A stretch of DNA of 64,000 nucleotides from Ignavibacteriales bacterium UBA1304. GTDB lineage: Bacteria; Bacteroidota; Ignavibacteria; Ignavibacteriales; Ignavibacteriaceae. Where the stretch lies: NCBI GenBank assembly GCA_002307295.1, contig DBTY01000021.1, forward strand, positions 62,001 through 126,000. Direction: 5' to 3'. The translations under genes were made by a program, and so were the position numbers. This document shows positions 25,301-34,743 of this stretch, in pieces; position 1 is the first letter of the stretch, and every line of letters starts with the position of its first letter. The notes beneath the pieces are model-generated. The model was not told the DNA's origin and made no database searches. It saw nothing but the letters and a program-made list of their open reading frames with translations.

Positions 25301-26373
25301 AGAACAGCGCTATGTTTGATACAATTAACGGAGTTCATGAGGGAGTTTCAGGCGCTGTAGACGTTCAGGCAAAAGCTCTTGGAACGTTAAATGTTCAGGG
25401 AACTGTATTAAAAGCTGATTATACTGTCTGGACTGATTTTAACGGCGAAGGCGTTTTAACTGTTTATGACTCAGACAGAAATACCTATTTAAGTAATATA
25501 AGTTATAGCGTTGAAATGCCGGGCGGTTTATTATTTAACGGAAAAGTGTCTGTAACAAACGGCAAGTTTAAAACAAGCTTTGTAGTGCCTAAAGATATTT
25601 CTTATGAGAATAATTACGGTAAAATGTTATTTTATTTTTACAACTCCACACAGGACGGACTTGTTAGCTTTAGCAAATTAAAATTTAGTGGCAGCGATAC
25701 TACTACTGTAAATGACGGCAAAGGTCCTACAATAGATATTTATTTTGACGACGCAAGCATTAAAAATGCGTATTTAGTTAACTCTAATTCAAGCCTTATT
25801 GTAAAACTAAAAGATTCAACCGGAATTAACTCAGCGGGCACAGGCATAGGGCATAAGCTTGAAGGGATACTGAATAAAGACGTTAATAATCCTATAGATT
25901 TCACAAATTATTTTACCGGAGACGCAGACGCAGGCGGTAAATCGGGGCAGATAACTTATAAATTTAACGATCTTAGTTCCGGCGATTATAACCTTAAAGT
26001 TAAAGCGTGGGATGTATTTAATAACTATTCTGAAGCGGAAACAGATTTTAAAATTGTGAGCGGAACCGATTTGGAAATAAGGGACGTGTATAATTATCCG
26101 AACCCGTTTCAATCGTCTACTACGTTTACGTTTCAACAAAATTTTGCAACGCCGTTAAATGTAAAAATCAAAATTTACACAATTAGCGGACGTCTGATTA
26201 AAGAAATAGAAAGAAATAATATTGACGAAAAATTTGTGAAAGTAGATTGGAATGGCAGAGACCAGGACGGAAATCAAATAGCTAATGGAACATATCTATA
26301 TAAAATAATAGTAAAAACTGTTGACGGAGTATACAATAAAAATGTTACCGGTAAATTAGCAATAATAAGATAG
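22378..26373 (+). CDS. porU: Type IX secretion system sortase PorU
   Basis: 1331 residues from the ATG at 22378; a TTG two codons earlier is less likely. After the signal peptide (MNSKILYLFVFMISLHLYA) come a long beta-rich N-terminal region and, at about residues 600-960, a C25 gingipain-type peptidase domain. The catalytic His842 is in NYIGHGNPE and Cys876 in AATCDFGCYDN. The C-terminus (VYNYPNPFQSSTTFTF, GRLIKEIER, GTYLYKI) is a T9SS/FlgD-like domain. PorU removes the C-terminal sorting domain of T9SS cargo at the outer surface and attaches A-LPS. It heads a gene block with porV directly after it, as in other Bacteroidota. Confidence 0.93.
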   Translation: MNSKILYLFVFMISLHLYAKDDVKIVSSSKSAMVIEYKPTLTDSSLVTVDNQKYLKLQVYQGVILSDTAKGIPALSKRILNIGVPSETGNTYEILKAEYVEVSGQLSPTTKMVKDGKFANSVYTIGDQYHLSRFSNDVVSFGEYGIMRELKIQKFIFSPIQFDYSSKKIRIYTNITVRITFSSNQANNSAIQSADLLSGAVINYDVAKSWGVRASNKLAKANTTTSSVLSTGTWYRFDATDEGIYKISKSMLASMGIDASSVDPRTIKIYNNGGKVLSETVSADRPVDLVENAILVEGEDDGKFDDNDYILFYGRGTNFWDYDAASSTITRSYSPYSDHNYYWITSGGTKGKRIQNKVGLNQSTKYVQATTKAFAYRKDELINIGQTGRYFMGDKFSSTSKSKTYTTSLNGIIPNSQIDYKTSFICYDNYAIILELDENSNNFSSSYIYGDVSDYSFGRENIVTASYTGTLPNDRSSLKFTYNASGTTSVGYLNYFEIAYQKYLTAYSDNIIFFSKDTTSVIEYQLSNFSTSSISVFDVSDNANVKILTSPVLLSGGEYNFQCSESAGSVIKYIAAGPAAYKTPSNIESVKNSNIRGFADGSKFIIITNSAFLEEANKIKSFKENTANNKISTTVYTTEQIFNEFSGGSVDVSAIRDFIKYAYENWNIKPEYVLLLGDGDYDYKNIYKNNKNFVIPYETEDSYNSLSSYCSDDFYAKIVGDDYFVDIAIGRVTIGSVSDAESYIAKLISYENNSTKGTWKNLITLVADDNYQSRTLNVDSSFTLESEYIYNNYIPKSYNIKKIYLATYPDITVADGRRAPEVNQAIINAINEGTLIFNYIGHGNPEVLAYKYVFEKTVTIPQLKNDKYFFLTAATCDFGCYDNPTDPSSVEEMLLKSDGGCIGALAAVRPVIENNNLTLNEYFFQNLLYSSKDENNLSISVGKAYMLTKIDVPNDNNSNRFHLFGDPTIRLQIPQNSAMFDTINGVHEGVSGAVDVQAKALGTLNVQGTVLKADYTVWTDFNGEGVLTVYDSDRNTYLSNISYSVEMPGGLLFNGKVSVTNGKFKTSFVVPKDISYENNYGKMLFYFYNSTQDGLVSFSKLKFSGSDTTTVNDGKGPTIDIYFDDASIKNAYLVNSNSSLIVKLKDSTGINSAGTGIGHKLEGILNKDVNNPIDFTNYFTGDADAGGKSGQITYKFNDLSSGDYNLKVKAWDVFNNYSEAETDFKIVSGTDLEIRDVYNYPNPFQSSTTFTFQQNFATPLNVKIKIYTISGRLIKEIERNNIDEKFVKVDWNGRDQDGNQIANGTYLYKIIVKTVDGVYNKNVTGKLAIIR

Positions 26374-26428
26374 CATTTAGTTTTTTACGGATAAAAAGTT
26401 TAAAAAATCAATAGGAGATAGAAAAAAC

Positions 26429-27607
26429 ATGAAGATGTTCTCAAAAATAATGTTAGTAGCATTAATGACATTTGCTTTCCACGGAGTAATAAATGCGCAG
26501 GGCGAAACAGCCGTTCCTTTTTTGGAATTAGCTCCAGACTCAAGAGCCGGCGGTATGGGCGAATCTGGCGCAGGTCTTGCAGATAATTCTGCGGCTATAT
26601 ATTGGAACCCGGCTGGTTTGGCTTTTCAGACAGGAACAGAAGTTAGTATTACTCATAGTAACTGGCTGCCTGCTTTTCACTTAGATTTATTTTACGATTA
26701 TTTAACATATAAACAATATGTAGAAGATTTAAATGGAACGGTTTCCGGCAGTATTACTTATATGAACTTTGGAGAGTTTATACGTACCGGACCGGATGAT
26801 CCGACAGAGCTTGGTAAGTTTACATCTTTTGACGCGGCTTTAACTTTAGGTTATGCGACAAAATTAAGTCCTGATTGGGGCGTTGGAATGAACTTTAGAT
26901 TAATCCATAGTCGTCTGTCAGATCAGGGAACTGCCGAAGAAAAAGGCTCCGGAGTAGCCACATCTGTCAGTTTTGACGTTGCTGCTATGTGGAGACCAGA
27001 AAAACTTGTTCTTCCTTTTGTTGATGAAAATATTGGCGGTAAGCTTAGTATCGGTTTAAATATAAGCAACTTAGGTCCTAAAATTTATTATATAGATCAG
27101 GCTCAGGCCGATCCTATCCCTACAAACTTTAGATTAGGTTTCGCTTATAAAATCTTAGACGACGAATATAACTCGTTAATTTATACTCTGGATTTTAATA
27201 AACTTTTAGTTACAAAACATGATTCTACAAGCGCTGATCCAAACGGTTCTGATCCATTTTATAAAGCGATATTTACATCATGGACAAATAAACCTTTTAG
27301 CGAAGAACTTCGTAAATTTACAACTTCAATGGGATTAGAATACCGTTATGGAAATCCTAACGAAGATTTCTTGTTTGCAATTAGAGCCGGATATTTTTAT
27401 GAAGATCCTAGCTATGGAAACAGAAAATTCCTTACATTTGGAGCTGGAATAAAATACGAAATGTATAGCTTTGATTTTAGTTATATTACAACTGACGTTT
27501 TTCCTGGCGGAGAAAATCATCCGCTTTCAAATACTTTAAGGTTTAGCGTAGCTATCGGCTGGGGTTCAGTCCCTGAAAAAACAACAGGTTTACCAAGAGG
27601 AATCTAA
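26429..27607 (+). CDS. porV: Type IX secretion system outer-membrane protein PorV
   Basis: 392 residues with signal peptide (MKMFSKIMLVALMTFAFH, cleavage after NAQ). The N-terminal mature part PFLELAPDSRAGGMGESGAG then ADNSAAIYWNPAGLAF is the PorV signature; the rest is a FadL-like 14-strand barrel (YMNFGEFIRTG, GYATKLSPDWGVGMNFRL). PorV shuttles T9SS cargo from the SprA/Sov translocon to the PorU attachment complex. A clear AGGAGA ribosome site lies about 10 bases before the ATG. It lies 55 bases after porU and 5 bases before the M6-like gene, in one operon. Confidence 0.93.
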   Translation: MKMFSKIMLVALMTFAFHGVINAQGETAVPFLELAPDSRAGGMGESGAGLADNSAAIYWNPAGLAFQTGTEVSITHSNWLPAFHLDLFYDYLTYKQYVEDLNGTVSGSITYMNFGEFIRTGPDDPTELGKFTSFDAALTLGYATKLSPDWGVGMNFRLIHSRLSDQGTAEEKGSGVATSVSFDVAAMWRPEKLVLPFVDENIGGKLSIGLNISNLGPKIYYIDQAQADPIPTNFRLGFAYKILDDEYNSLIYTLDFNKLLVTKHDSTSADPNGSDPFYKAIFTSWTNKPFSEELRKFTTSMGLEYRYGNPNEDFLFAIRAGYFYEDPSYGNRKFLTFGAGIKYEMYSFDFSYITTDVFPGGENHPLSNTLRFSVAIGWGSVPEKTTGLPRGI

Positions 27608-27612
27608 TTTTT

Positions 27613-30600
27613 ATGCGTAAAATTCTTTTTTCTGTAGTAATTTCTTTTTTATGTCTGAGCAGTTTATCTGCTCAGACTTTTGTTAAGAAAATAAATCTTT
27701 CTCCATCACAAAAGGTTTCGCCCGCTTCTACGGTGGGTCCTTTGAAAATACTAGCCGTAATGGTTGAATTTCAAAAAGATAAAGACGAAACAACTTATGG
27801 CGATGGAACGTTTGGATCTATTTATAGCCAGGACTATGGGAAAAAGATTTTAGATCCGCTTCCTTTTGATCAAAACTTTTTTGCGTCTCATCTTGAGTTC
27901 GTGAAGAATTATTACAAAAAGGTTTCAGGCAATAAATTGGATGTCTCATATACCATTTTGCCTCAAATAGTAAAAGTATCAAAGACGATAAGAAATTATT
28001 CTCCGGCGCCAGGTTCTACTGATTTTACAGGCCTTGGAGATTTTAGCAAAGAAGTCTGGGCAAGAGCCGATACGGCAAACCCCGGATTTGATTTTAGCGC
28101 GTATGACGTTTTTGTTATTTTTCATGCTGGCGTTGGTCGAGATGTTACTACATCAAGTAGTCTTGGCAACGAAAGAGATATCCCTTCTGTATATCTTGGT
28201 TTAAACGGACTACAGAAAATTTACGGTTCGTCATTTAACGGCTTTACTCTTTCTGATGGTAAAACTAAAATTAAAAACAGTATGATAATTCCTTGTACTG
28301 ATAACCGCGAAGAAACATCGCTTGGAGTTACATATCTTTTTCAGATTTCTACAAATGGTTTATTAGTAGCAAGCTTAGGAAGCTATCTCGGTCTGCCTGA
28401 TTTATATGATACAAAAACTGGGCTAAGCGCAATTGGACGCTTCGGACTAATGGATGGACAGGCGATATTTACTTATTCGGGCGCATTTCCGCCAGAGCTT
28501 TCTGCCTGGGAAAAAATGTATCTTGGATGGATAACTCCTGTAACGCTTTCTCCTGGCAATTACAATATTGATCTTGTTACAAAAATTGCTGCTACTGTTA
28601 GCGATACTACAGTTTTGAAAATTCCTATTAATTCATCGGAATACTTTTTAGTAGAAAACAGAAATCGCGACGCAAATAAAGACGGAGCTAAAGTAACTTA
28701 TATCTCTGACGGAGTTACACATACAAAAACATTTGCAAATGACACTACAGGTTTTTATAGTTATTCGGCAGATTCTCTTTACGGAGTAATTACCGATGTA
28801 GACGAGTTTGACTGGGCTATTCCAGGCAATGGAATTGTTATCTGGCACATTGATGAAAATGTAATCAATGAAAAATTTGCCAGCAATACAATTAACGCAA
28901 ATAGCGAAAGACGCGGCGTAGCTGTTGAAGAAGCCGACGGAATAAAGGAAATTGGAGTTTCTTATACTGACGCATTGGGCGATAAATTAGTAGGCGAGGG
29001 AAGCGCATACGATTTTTGGTTCTCGTCAAATGGCGCAAAATTATATAAAAATAAATTTGATAAAGACACAAGACCGAATTCTAATTCAAATTCAGGCGCA
29101 AACAGTTTGATTAGTCTTTCTAATTTTTCTAATATATCAAATAAAATGAGTTTTAATGTTACTTATGGCGATTCTGTTATTAAGCCTATTCTTGCCGTAA
29201 AGAACCTGAATCTTTCCGCTACTAATAACAAAATTTCATATTGCGGAGACGATAAAACCGGGAAATTGATTATTCTCTCGGATTCTACTCTTTATAGCGT
29301 AGGTCTAAGTGGAGATGATTTTAGTAGTTATTCTGCAGCATCTAATTATAAACCAGCCATTTTAGTTGAGGGTAGTAATAAATATATTGTCTGCGCAAAA
29401 AATACTGGGAAAAACTCTGCTGTTTTAACTATTATTTTAACATCTGATAATAACTCGTATACAAAATACTCTGCCGTTTCAGATGAATTTACAACAGCTC
29501 CTGTTCTCATTAAAAATAGCGATAATACTTATAGCGTTTTAGCTTCATCGACTTCCGGTAAGCTGCATGTTTTTTCTCTTCCATCAAATAGTACAGAAGA
29601 AATATCACATTATACACTAGATTTTTCATTTACTCAACCAATTATTAAGACTGTATGTACGCCTACATTGGGTCACACATTTTTATCATCAAATTGGTGG
29701 TTTAGCAATTTTTCCGGTAAGAAATTTACTGGATTTGACAATGCGATTGATTTAACGACGTTTACAGACACAAAAGGCGCATGTATAAGCGCGGTTCTTG
29801 ATAAGAACAAAGCGGTTGATGTTTTAGATTTGGACGCTAATAAAATAGCTTCTTTTAGCCTTTCAAATGCTGATTCGTTATTAACTTCTTTATCGGCAGG
29901 CAATTTAAAAAACGACGGTGAAAATTATATTGTCTTTAATAACGGCAATAAAATTGAAGCAATTAATGAAGCAGGAGCAAGAGCTACTAACTTTCCATTT
30001 ACCGACACTTCCACGGTGGTATTTAAAGGCAATCCTTTAATTGTTGATTTTGAAGGAGATAAAAATTCTGAGATTATTTCGGTTACTAATGATGGAAGAA
30101 TATTTGCCGTAGACGGCGGAACAGGAAAACTGGTAACAGGATTTCCTATATCTACCGGAGCAGCTAATATCTCTAATCCTGTAATATTTAATTATAACGG
30201 CAAATCGGTTTTGGCTGTTATAGCGGCTCAAACATTATATGCGTGGGAAATTGGATCTGTGGCTGGAACTCTTTACTGGAATGAAGAAAATGGAAATAAT
30301 TTTAATAATTCATTTCAGACTTCGGCTTCTAAGACAAACACAATAACAAGCTTTTTCCCTCAGGAACGGGCATATAATTATCCAAATCCCGCTTATGATA
30401 ATTATACAAATATCCGTTATTACGTAAGCGAAGATTCTAAAATAAATATTAAAATATTTGATATTTCCGGCGATTTTGTAGCGGAATTAAATAACAACGC
30501 TATAGGCGGAATGGATAACGAAACTGTCTGGAAGCTTAATAGTATTCAGAGCGGAATATATTTGGCAAGAATTGAAGCTACAGGCGTATCTGGTAAAACA

Positions 30601-30636
30601 GAAAAAAAAGTTATCAAAATTGCAGTCGTAAAATAA
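27613..30636 (+). CDS. Inactive M6-metalloprotease homologue with T9SS C-terminal domain
   Basis: 1007 residues with signal peptide (MRKILFSVVISFLCLSSL, then SAQ). The first 500 residues follow the M6 peptidase fold (ILAVMVEFQKDKD, FVKNYYKKVSGNKLDVSY, SAYDVFVIFHAGVG), but the zinc site is gone. Where M6 enzymes have HExxH before GLPDLYD, this protein has A253-S-L-G-S257 followed by YLGLPDLYDT. The second half is a propeller-like repeat region (VFKGNPLIVDFEGDKNSEII, FAVDGGTGKLV) and the end (YNYPNPAYDNYTNIRYYV) is a T9SS/FlgD-like domain. Its position right after porV suggests a structural or cargo-binding role in the secretion system. The intact M6 enzyme at 58502 shows what was lost. Confidence 0.85.
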   Translation: MRKILFSVVISFLCLSSLSAQTFVKKINLSPSQKVSPASTVGPLKILAVMVEFQKDKDETTYGDGTFGSIYSQDYGKKILDPLPFDQNFFASHLEFVKNYYKKVSGNKLDVSYTILPQIVKVSKTIRNYSPAPGSTDFTGLGDFSKEVWARADTANPGFDFSAYDVFVIFHAGVGRDVTTSSSLGNERDIPSVYLGLNGLQKIYGSSFNGFTLSDGKTKIKNSMIIPCTDNREETSLGVTYLFQISTNGLLVASLGSYLGLPDLYDTKTGLSAIGRFGLMDGQAIFTYSGAFPPELSAWEKMYLGWITPVTLSPGNYNIDLVTKIAATVSDTTVLKIPINSSEYFLVENRNRDANKDGAKVTYISDGVTHTKTFANDTTGFYSYSADSLYGVITDVDEFDWAIPGNGIVIWHIDENVINEKFASNTINANSERRGVAVEEADGIKEIGVSYTDALGDKLVGEGSAYDFWFSSNGAKLYKNKFDKDTRPNSNSNSGANSLISLSNFSNISNKMSFNVTYGDSVIKPILAVKNLNLSATNNKISYCGDDKTGKLIILSDSTLYSVGLSGDDFSSYSAASNYKPAILVEGSNKYIVCAKNTGKNSAVLTIILTSDNNSYTKYSAVSDEFTTAPVLIKNSDNTYSVLASSTSGKLHVFSLPSNSTEEISHYTLDFSFTQPIIKTVCTPTLGHTFLSSNWWFSNFSGKKFTGFDNAIDLTTFTDTKGACISAVLDKNKAVDVLDLDANKIASFSLSNADSLLTSLSAGNLKNDGENYIVFNNGNKIEAINEAGARATNFPFTDTSTVVFKGNPLIVDFEGDKNSEIISVTNDGRIFAVDGGTGKLVTGFPISTGAANISNPVIFNYNGKSVLAVIAAQTLYAWEIGSVAGTLYWNEENGNNFNNSFQTSASKTNTITSFFPQERAYNYPNPAYDNYTNIRYYVSEDSKINIKIFDISGDFVAELNNNAIGGMDNETVWKLNSIQSGIYLARIEATGVSGKTEKKVIKIAVVK

Positions 30637-30663
30637 AATTTTCCAATTAATAATTATCGGTTT

Positions 30664-33600
30664 ATGAAAAAAGTTTTATGTCTATTATTCTTTGTCGTGT
30701 GCTTTTCACATTTGAGTTTTGGTCAATTTACGGAATTCCATCCGGAACTTAATTGGTACACTATAAAAGAAAAACATGTACAGGTGCATTTCCATGAAGG
30801 GACAGAAAGAACTGCAAAGATAGTAGCAAAAATTGCAGAAGAAGTCTGGGGGCCAATTACTTCTCTTTATAATTATGAACCGGAAACTGTTCATTTTGTT
30901 ATTAAAGATATTGACGATTACTCAAACGGAGCGACGTATTTTTTTGATAATAAAATTGAGATATGGACAAGCGCATTAGATTTTGATCTTCGCGGAACGC
31001 ACAACTGGCTTAGGAATGTGATTTCGCATGAATTTACTCATATGGTACAGATACAGGCTTCGTTAAAAACTTCAAGAACTGTTCCCGCAGTTTATCTTCA
31101 ATGGCTCAACTATGAAGACGAACGCAGACCGGATATCCTTTATGGCTATCCGAATGTAGTTATGTCATATCCGCTTGCGTTTATGAATATGCCTTCCTGG
31201 TTCGCAGAAGGCACCGCCCAGTATATGAGAAAGGATTTTGGTTATGAAGATTGGGATTCTCATCGAGATATGATTTTGAGAAGCTATGCTTTAGACGGCA
31301 ATATGCTTACATGGAATCAAATGGGCGTGTTTGATAAAACAAGTCTTGGGAATGAGTCTGTTTATAACTCAGGTTATGCTCTTACTCGATATATTTCTCA
31401 AAGATATGGCGAAGATAAACTTCGCGAGGTTACTGTAGCGTTAGGAAAAATTAAAAACTTTTCAATTGACGCGGCATTTAAGGACGTATTGGGAAAAGAC
31501 GGAAATGAAATTTATAATGAGTGGAAAGATTATATAACAAAAAGTTATAAAGAAAGAATAAAGGATGTACAAAACAATCTTGTTGTAGGCGATACGCTTG
31601 CTGCAATAGGGTTTGGAAATTTCTATCCCAGCTTTTCAAGCGACGGAAAAAAATGCCTTTATATCTCAAATAAATCAGCCGATTATATGAGCCTTTCGTC
31701 TGTTTTTGAATATAACTTAGAAACAAAAAAAGAAGAGTTAGTTGCTGCAGGAATAAGGTCCACTGTAAGTTATGTCCCTGGACAAAATAAAATTGTTTAT
31801 GCTAAAATAAGCGATAACAATCCTAACTTTTATAATGTGCATGATCTTTATATTTATGATATAGACAAAAAAGACGAAACAAGACTAACATTTGGACTTA
31901 GAGCAAATCAGCCTTCGGTTTCAAGCGATGGAAAAAAGATTGTGTTTTTGTTTCAGAAAGACGGCACCACAAATGTTGGAACAGTTGATATAGACGGGAA
32001 GAATTTTAAAGCGTTGACATTATATCAAAATGGCGAACAGTCATACAACCCTAAGTTTTCACCTGATAACAGCTATGTTGTTTTTGACTATTCATATACG
32101 GCCGGACGCGATATTGCTAAAGTTAAAACAGACGGTTCTGGTTTAGAATTTATAATAAAAACTGATAAAGACGAAAGAAACGCTACTTTTGATAATAATG
32201 GCAATTTAGTCTATTCGTCTGATGAAACAGGAATATTTAATTTATATTCGTATAACTTAACTACAAAAGAAAAAAAGCAGCTTACTAATGTCATCGGCGG
32301 CGCATTTATGCCTTCGGTGAATAAAAACGGCGAAATATTATATGCCGGATATACTTCTACAGGATATAAAATATTTAAACTTAAGTCTGAGAATCCTTTA
32401 GTTCAGCCAGATAAAAAATATGTTCTGTTAAAAGATCCGCCTATTGGCGAAGATAAACCAAAAGGCGACATTGTTAAATTTAATCTTGATAAACTGAAAA
32501 ACTTTAACGATTTAGAAACTCCAGACTATAAAAAAGAAAAATATACGGGTTCCGCTACTAAGCTTACTATTTTCCCGTTTATCCGGTTTGATAATTACAG
32601 CACAACTAATAATGTCTTTGATAAAATAAAACCGGGAGTATATTTAAGCACTAACGATATGCTTAACAGATACGGCTTTTTTGCGGGAGCTTCAATTAAT
32701 GCAAGAGGCGAAAGAGATTTATTCCTTAATTTTGATTATCGTGAAAGACTTCCTCTGTTATATGGCATGGGAATTAAACCTGAAATGGGCTTAGAACTTT
32801 ACGACGTAACCAGAAAGGCGAATACAGCTGTTGGTTTGGGCGTCGACACGACGAATTCAGGAATTACTACAGATTATAATACAAGCACGGAAATTACATA
32901 TCATCTCTTTGAAATGGACGTTGTGGCAAAACAAATGGTTTTTGCGCGCGGAAATTATCTTGAGCTTCGTTTTATTTACAGCAGATATAACGCCTCTATT
33001 GGCAGTTTTATCTTACCTGACGGTTCGCTTGATCCAGAGACAAACAATACTTATTTAATTGGGCGTAACATTCAGCTTAGATATACTATTAATAAAACTA
33101 TGCCGACTGTAGACGATGAAATAAACCCAATTGGATATAAACTTGATATATTATATAATTATGAGTTTAACCAATACAATAAAGATAATAAATATAAAAT
33201 TGAAGACGGATTGCTAAAGGCTATTTACAATAATTACGATTTCCATCGCCTTGAAATAAATTCTCAAATAAGTTTTCCATTTTTTACAAGTCATACGTTA
33301 TCAGCTAAACTAAGAATGGGAACTATATTTGGACCAGAACAGCCAGATTTCTTCGATTATTATCTTGGCGGAATGGTTGGTATGAAAGCTTATCCGTTTT
33401 ACTCAATAAGCGGCAACGAAGTCGGCTGGCTAAATTTAACGTATCGTATGCCATTGTTTAAAAATATTGATACAAGGATTGGGCATCTTTATGTTGATAA
33501 ATTATTCTTCTCAGTTTATGGCGATTTAGGCAATGCATGGAACGGTGATATTCCAGCTCTTAAAGATTTTAAAAAAGGCGCCGGAGCTGAATTAAGATTA

Positions 33601-33753
33601 GCTATGGATTCGTTTTATATCTTCCCGACAAATATCTTTTTTAACGCTTCTTATGGTTTTGATAAATTTCAAAGAACTGTTGACGATAAAACAGTTAGTT
33701 ATGGACATGAGTGGAGATATTATGCCGGAGTTTTATTCGGTTTTGATTTTTAA
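30664..33753 (+). CDS. Peptidase-MA / TolB-propeller / outer-membrane-barrel fusion protein
   Basis: 1029 residues with signal peptide (MKKVLCLLFFVVCFSHLSFG). Residues about 25-270 are a peptidase-MA-like gluzincin with H122-E-F-T-H126 (ISHEFTHMVQIQ) and the third ligand E182 in WFAEGTAQYM, so the zinc site looks intact. Residues 310-600 hold TolB/WD40-like repeats (FYPSFSSDGKKCLYIS, QPSVSSDGKKIVFLF, NPKFSPDNSYVVFDY). The remaining 400 residues are a surface-antigen-type barrel ending VLFGFDF, a beta signal for the Bam complex. The protease would then be tethered in or under the outer membrane. It follows the M6-like gene by 27 bases. Confidence 0.85.
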   Translation: MKKVLCLLFFVVCFSHLSFGQFTEFHPELNWYTIKEKHVQVHFHEGTERTAKIVAKIAEEVWGPITSLYNYEPETVHFVIKDIDDYSNGATYFFDNKIEIWTSALDFDLRGTHNWLRNVISHEFTHMVQIQASLKTSRTVPAVYLQWLNYEDERRPDILYGYPNVVMSYPLAFMNMPSWFAEGTAQYMRKDFGYEDWDSHRDMILRSYALDGNMLTWNQMGVFDKTSLGNESVYNSGYALTRYISQRYGEDKLREVTVALGKIKNFSIDAAFKDVLGKDGNEIYNEWKDYITKSYKERIKDVQNNLVVGDTLAAIGFGNFYPSFSSDGKKCLYISNKSADYMSLSSVFEYNLETKKEELVAAGIRSTVSYVPGQNKIVYAKISDNNPNFYNVHDLYIYDIDKKDETRLTFGLRANQPSVSSDGKKIVFLFQKDGTTNVGTVDIDGKNFKALTLYQNGEQSYNPKFSPDNSYVVFDYSYTAGRDIAKVKTDGSGLEFIIKTDKDERNATFDNNGNLVYSSDETGIFNLYSYNLTTKEKKQLTNVIGGAFMPSVNKNGEILYAGYTSTGYKIFKLKSENPLVQPDKKYVLLKDPPIGEDKPKGDIVKFNLDKLKNFNDLETPDYKKEKYTGSATKLTIFPFIRFDNYSTTNNVFDKIKPGVYLSTNDMLNRYGFFAGASINARGERDLFLNFDYRERLPLLYGMGIKPEMGLELYDVTRKANTAVGLGVDTTNSGITTDYNTSTEITYHLFEMDVVAKQMVFARGNYLELRFIYSRYNASIGSFILPDGSLDPETNNTYLIGRNIQLRYTINKTMPTVDDEINPIGYKLDILYNYEFNQYNKDNKYKIEDGLLKAIYNNYDFHRLEINSQISFPFFTSHTLSAKLRMGTIFGPEQPDFFDYYLGGMVGMKAYPFYSISGNEVGWLNLTYRMPLFKNIDTRIGHLYVDKLFFSVYGDLGNAWNGDIPALKDFKKGAGAELRLAMDSFYIFPTNIFFNASYGFDKFQRTVDDKTVSYGHEWRYYAGVLFGFDF

Positions 33754-33772
33754 TTAAACAAAAAGGGTTGTT

Positions 33773-34639
33773 ATGAAATTATCAGGTTTTGTTTTTACAG
33801 TTTTATTTTTATTAAGTTCATATACGTTTTGCCAGACAAATGAAAATAAGTCTTTTGCTTTTACGGGAAATCTGATTCAGGATTCCCGGTCAATTGTTAA
33901 AAATCAGGATGAACAGAATAAAGTAGATTTGCAGGTTCCAACAAAACGTTCTCCTTATATAGCAGGTTTATTATCTGTAATATTACCTGGGGCTGGACAG
34001 TATTACAATGAAAGTTATTGGAAAACTGCAATCTTTGCTTCAATAGAAGCTACAGCTATTTATTTCGGACTGAAGTATAATAAAAAAGGGGACGACCAAA
34101 CTGACTTTTTCCAGAATTTCGCAGACTCGCACTGGAGCGTAAGCCGTTATGCGGATTGGACTATTAAAAATGCGGCTAATATTAACTCAACTGTTGACGT
34201 ATCTAAATTTAGCGTTAAAAATGCGGATGGAAGCGTAAACTGGTCGCAGCTTAATTCATTAGAACAGGCTCTTGGTTCTGGTTATTCTCATTCATTACCG
34301 CATTTTGGCGATCAGCAGTATTATGAATTGATTGGCAAGTATCCTCAATACAGTCACGGTTGGGATGATGCAAACCAAAGCGATATAGATTTTCATATAT
34401 TATCCTCCAGATTTTTGTATTATTCCGACCAGAGAGGCAAAGCCAACGATTATTATGACGTTGCAGCAAAAGCTGTTGTTGCTCTTTATATGAATCATAT
34501 AATCAGCGCAATTGAAGCAATTTGGGAATCGGCAAGCTACAATAAAAAATTGTCCGCAAATTTCAGTTATAAACAAATGCCAAGCTATTCATATAAAATT
34601 GATTATGCGCCAACAATAAACCTGTGCTATAACTTTTAA
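33773..34639 (+). CDS. DUF5683-like exported membrane protein
   Basis: 288 residues with signal peptide (MKLSGFVFTVLFLLSSYTF, cleavage near CQT). The segment RSPYIAGLLSVILPGAGQYY then ESYWKTAIFASIEATAIYFGL is the core of the DUF5683 family: a pair of hydrophobic helices with a GAGQ-type turn. The rest (HSLPHFGDQQYYELIGKYPQY, SDQRGKANDYYD) is conserved in the long Ignavibacteria forms but of unknown role. It closes the porU block, 19 bases after the barrel fusion gene, and 104 bases precede der. No function can be given. Confidence 0.75.
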   Translation: MKLSGFVFTVLFLLSSYTFCQTNENKSFAFTGNLIQDSRSIVKNQDEQNKVDLQVPTKRSPYIAGLLSVILPGAGQYYNESYWKTAIFASIEATAIYFGLKYNKKGDDQTDFFQNFADSHWSVSRYADWTIKNAANINSTVDVSKFSVKNADGSVNWSQLNSLEQALGSGYSHSLPHFGDQQYYELIGKYPQYSHGWDDANQSDIDFHILSSRFLYYSDQRGKANDYYDVAAKAVVALYMNHIISAIEAIWESASYNKKLSANFSYKQMPSYSYKIDYAPTINLCYNF

Positions 34640-34743
34640 GATATCTTCTAATTATCTTTCTGATTAAGGGCATTTTAGTTAAATTGCGATAGTGAATTTT
34701 AACTATTTTTCTTTCTTTCCGTTTTATAAGGAAAACAATAACA

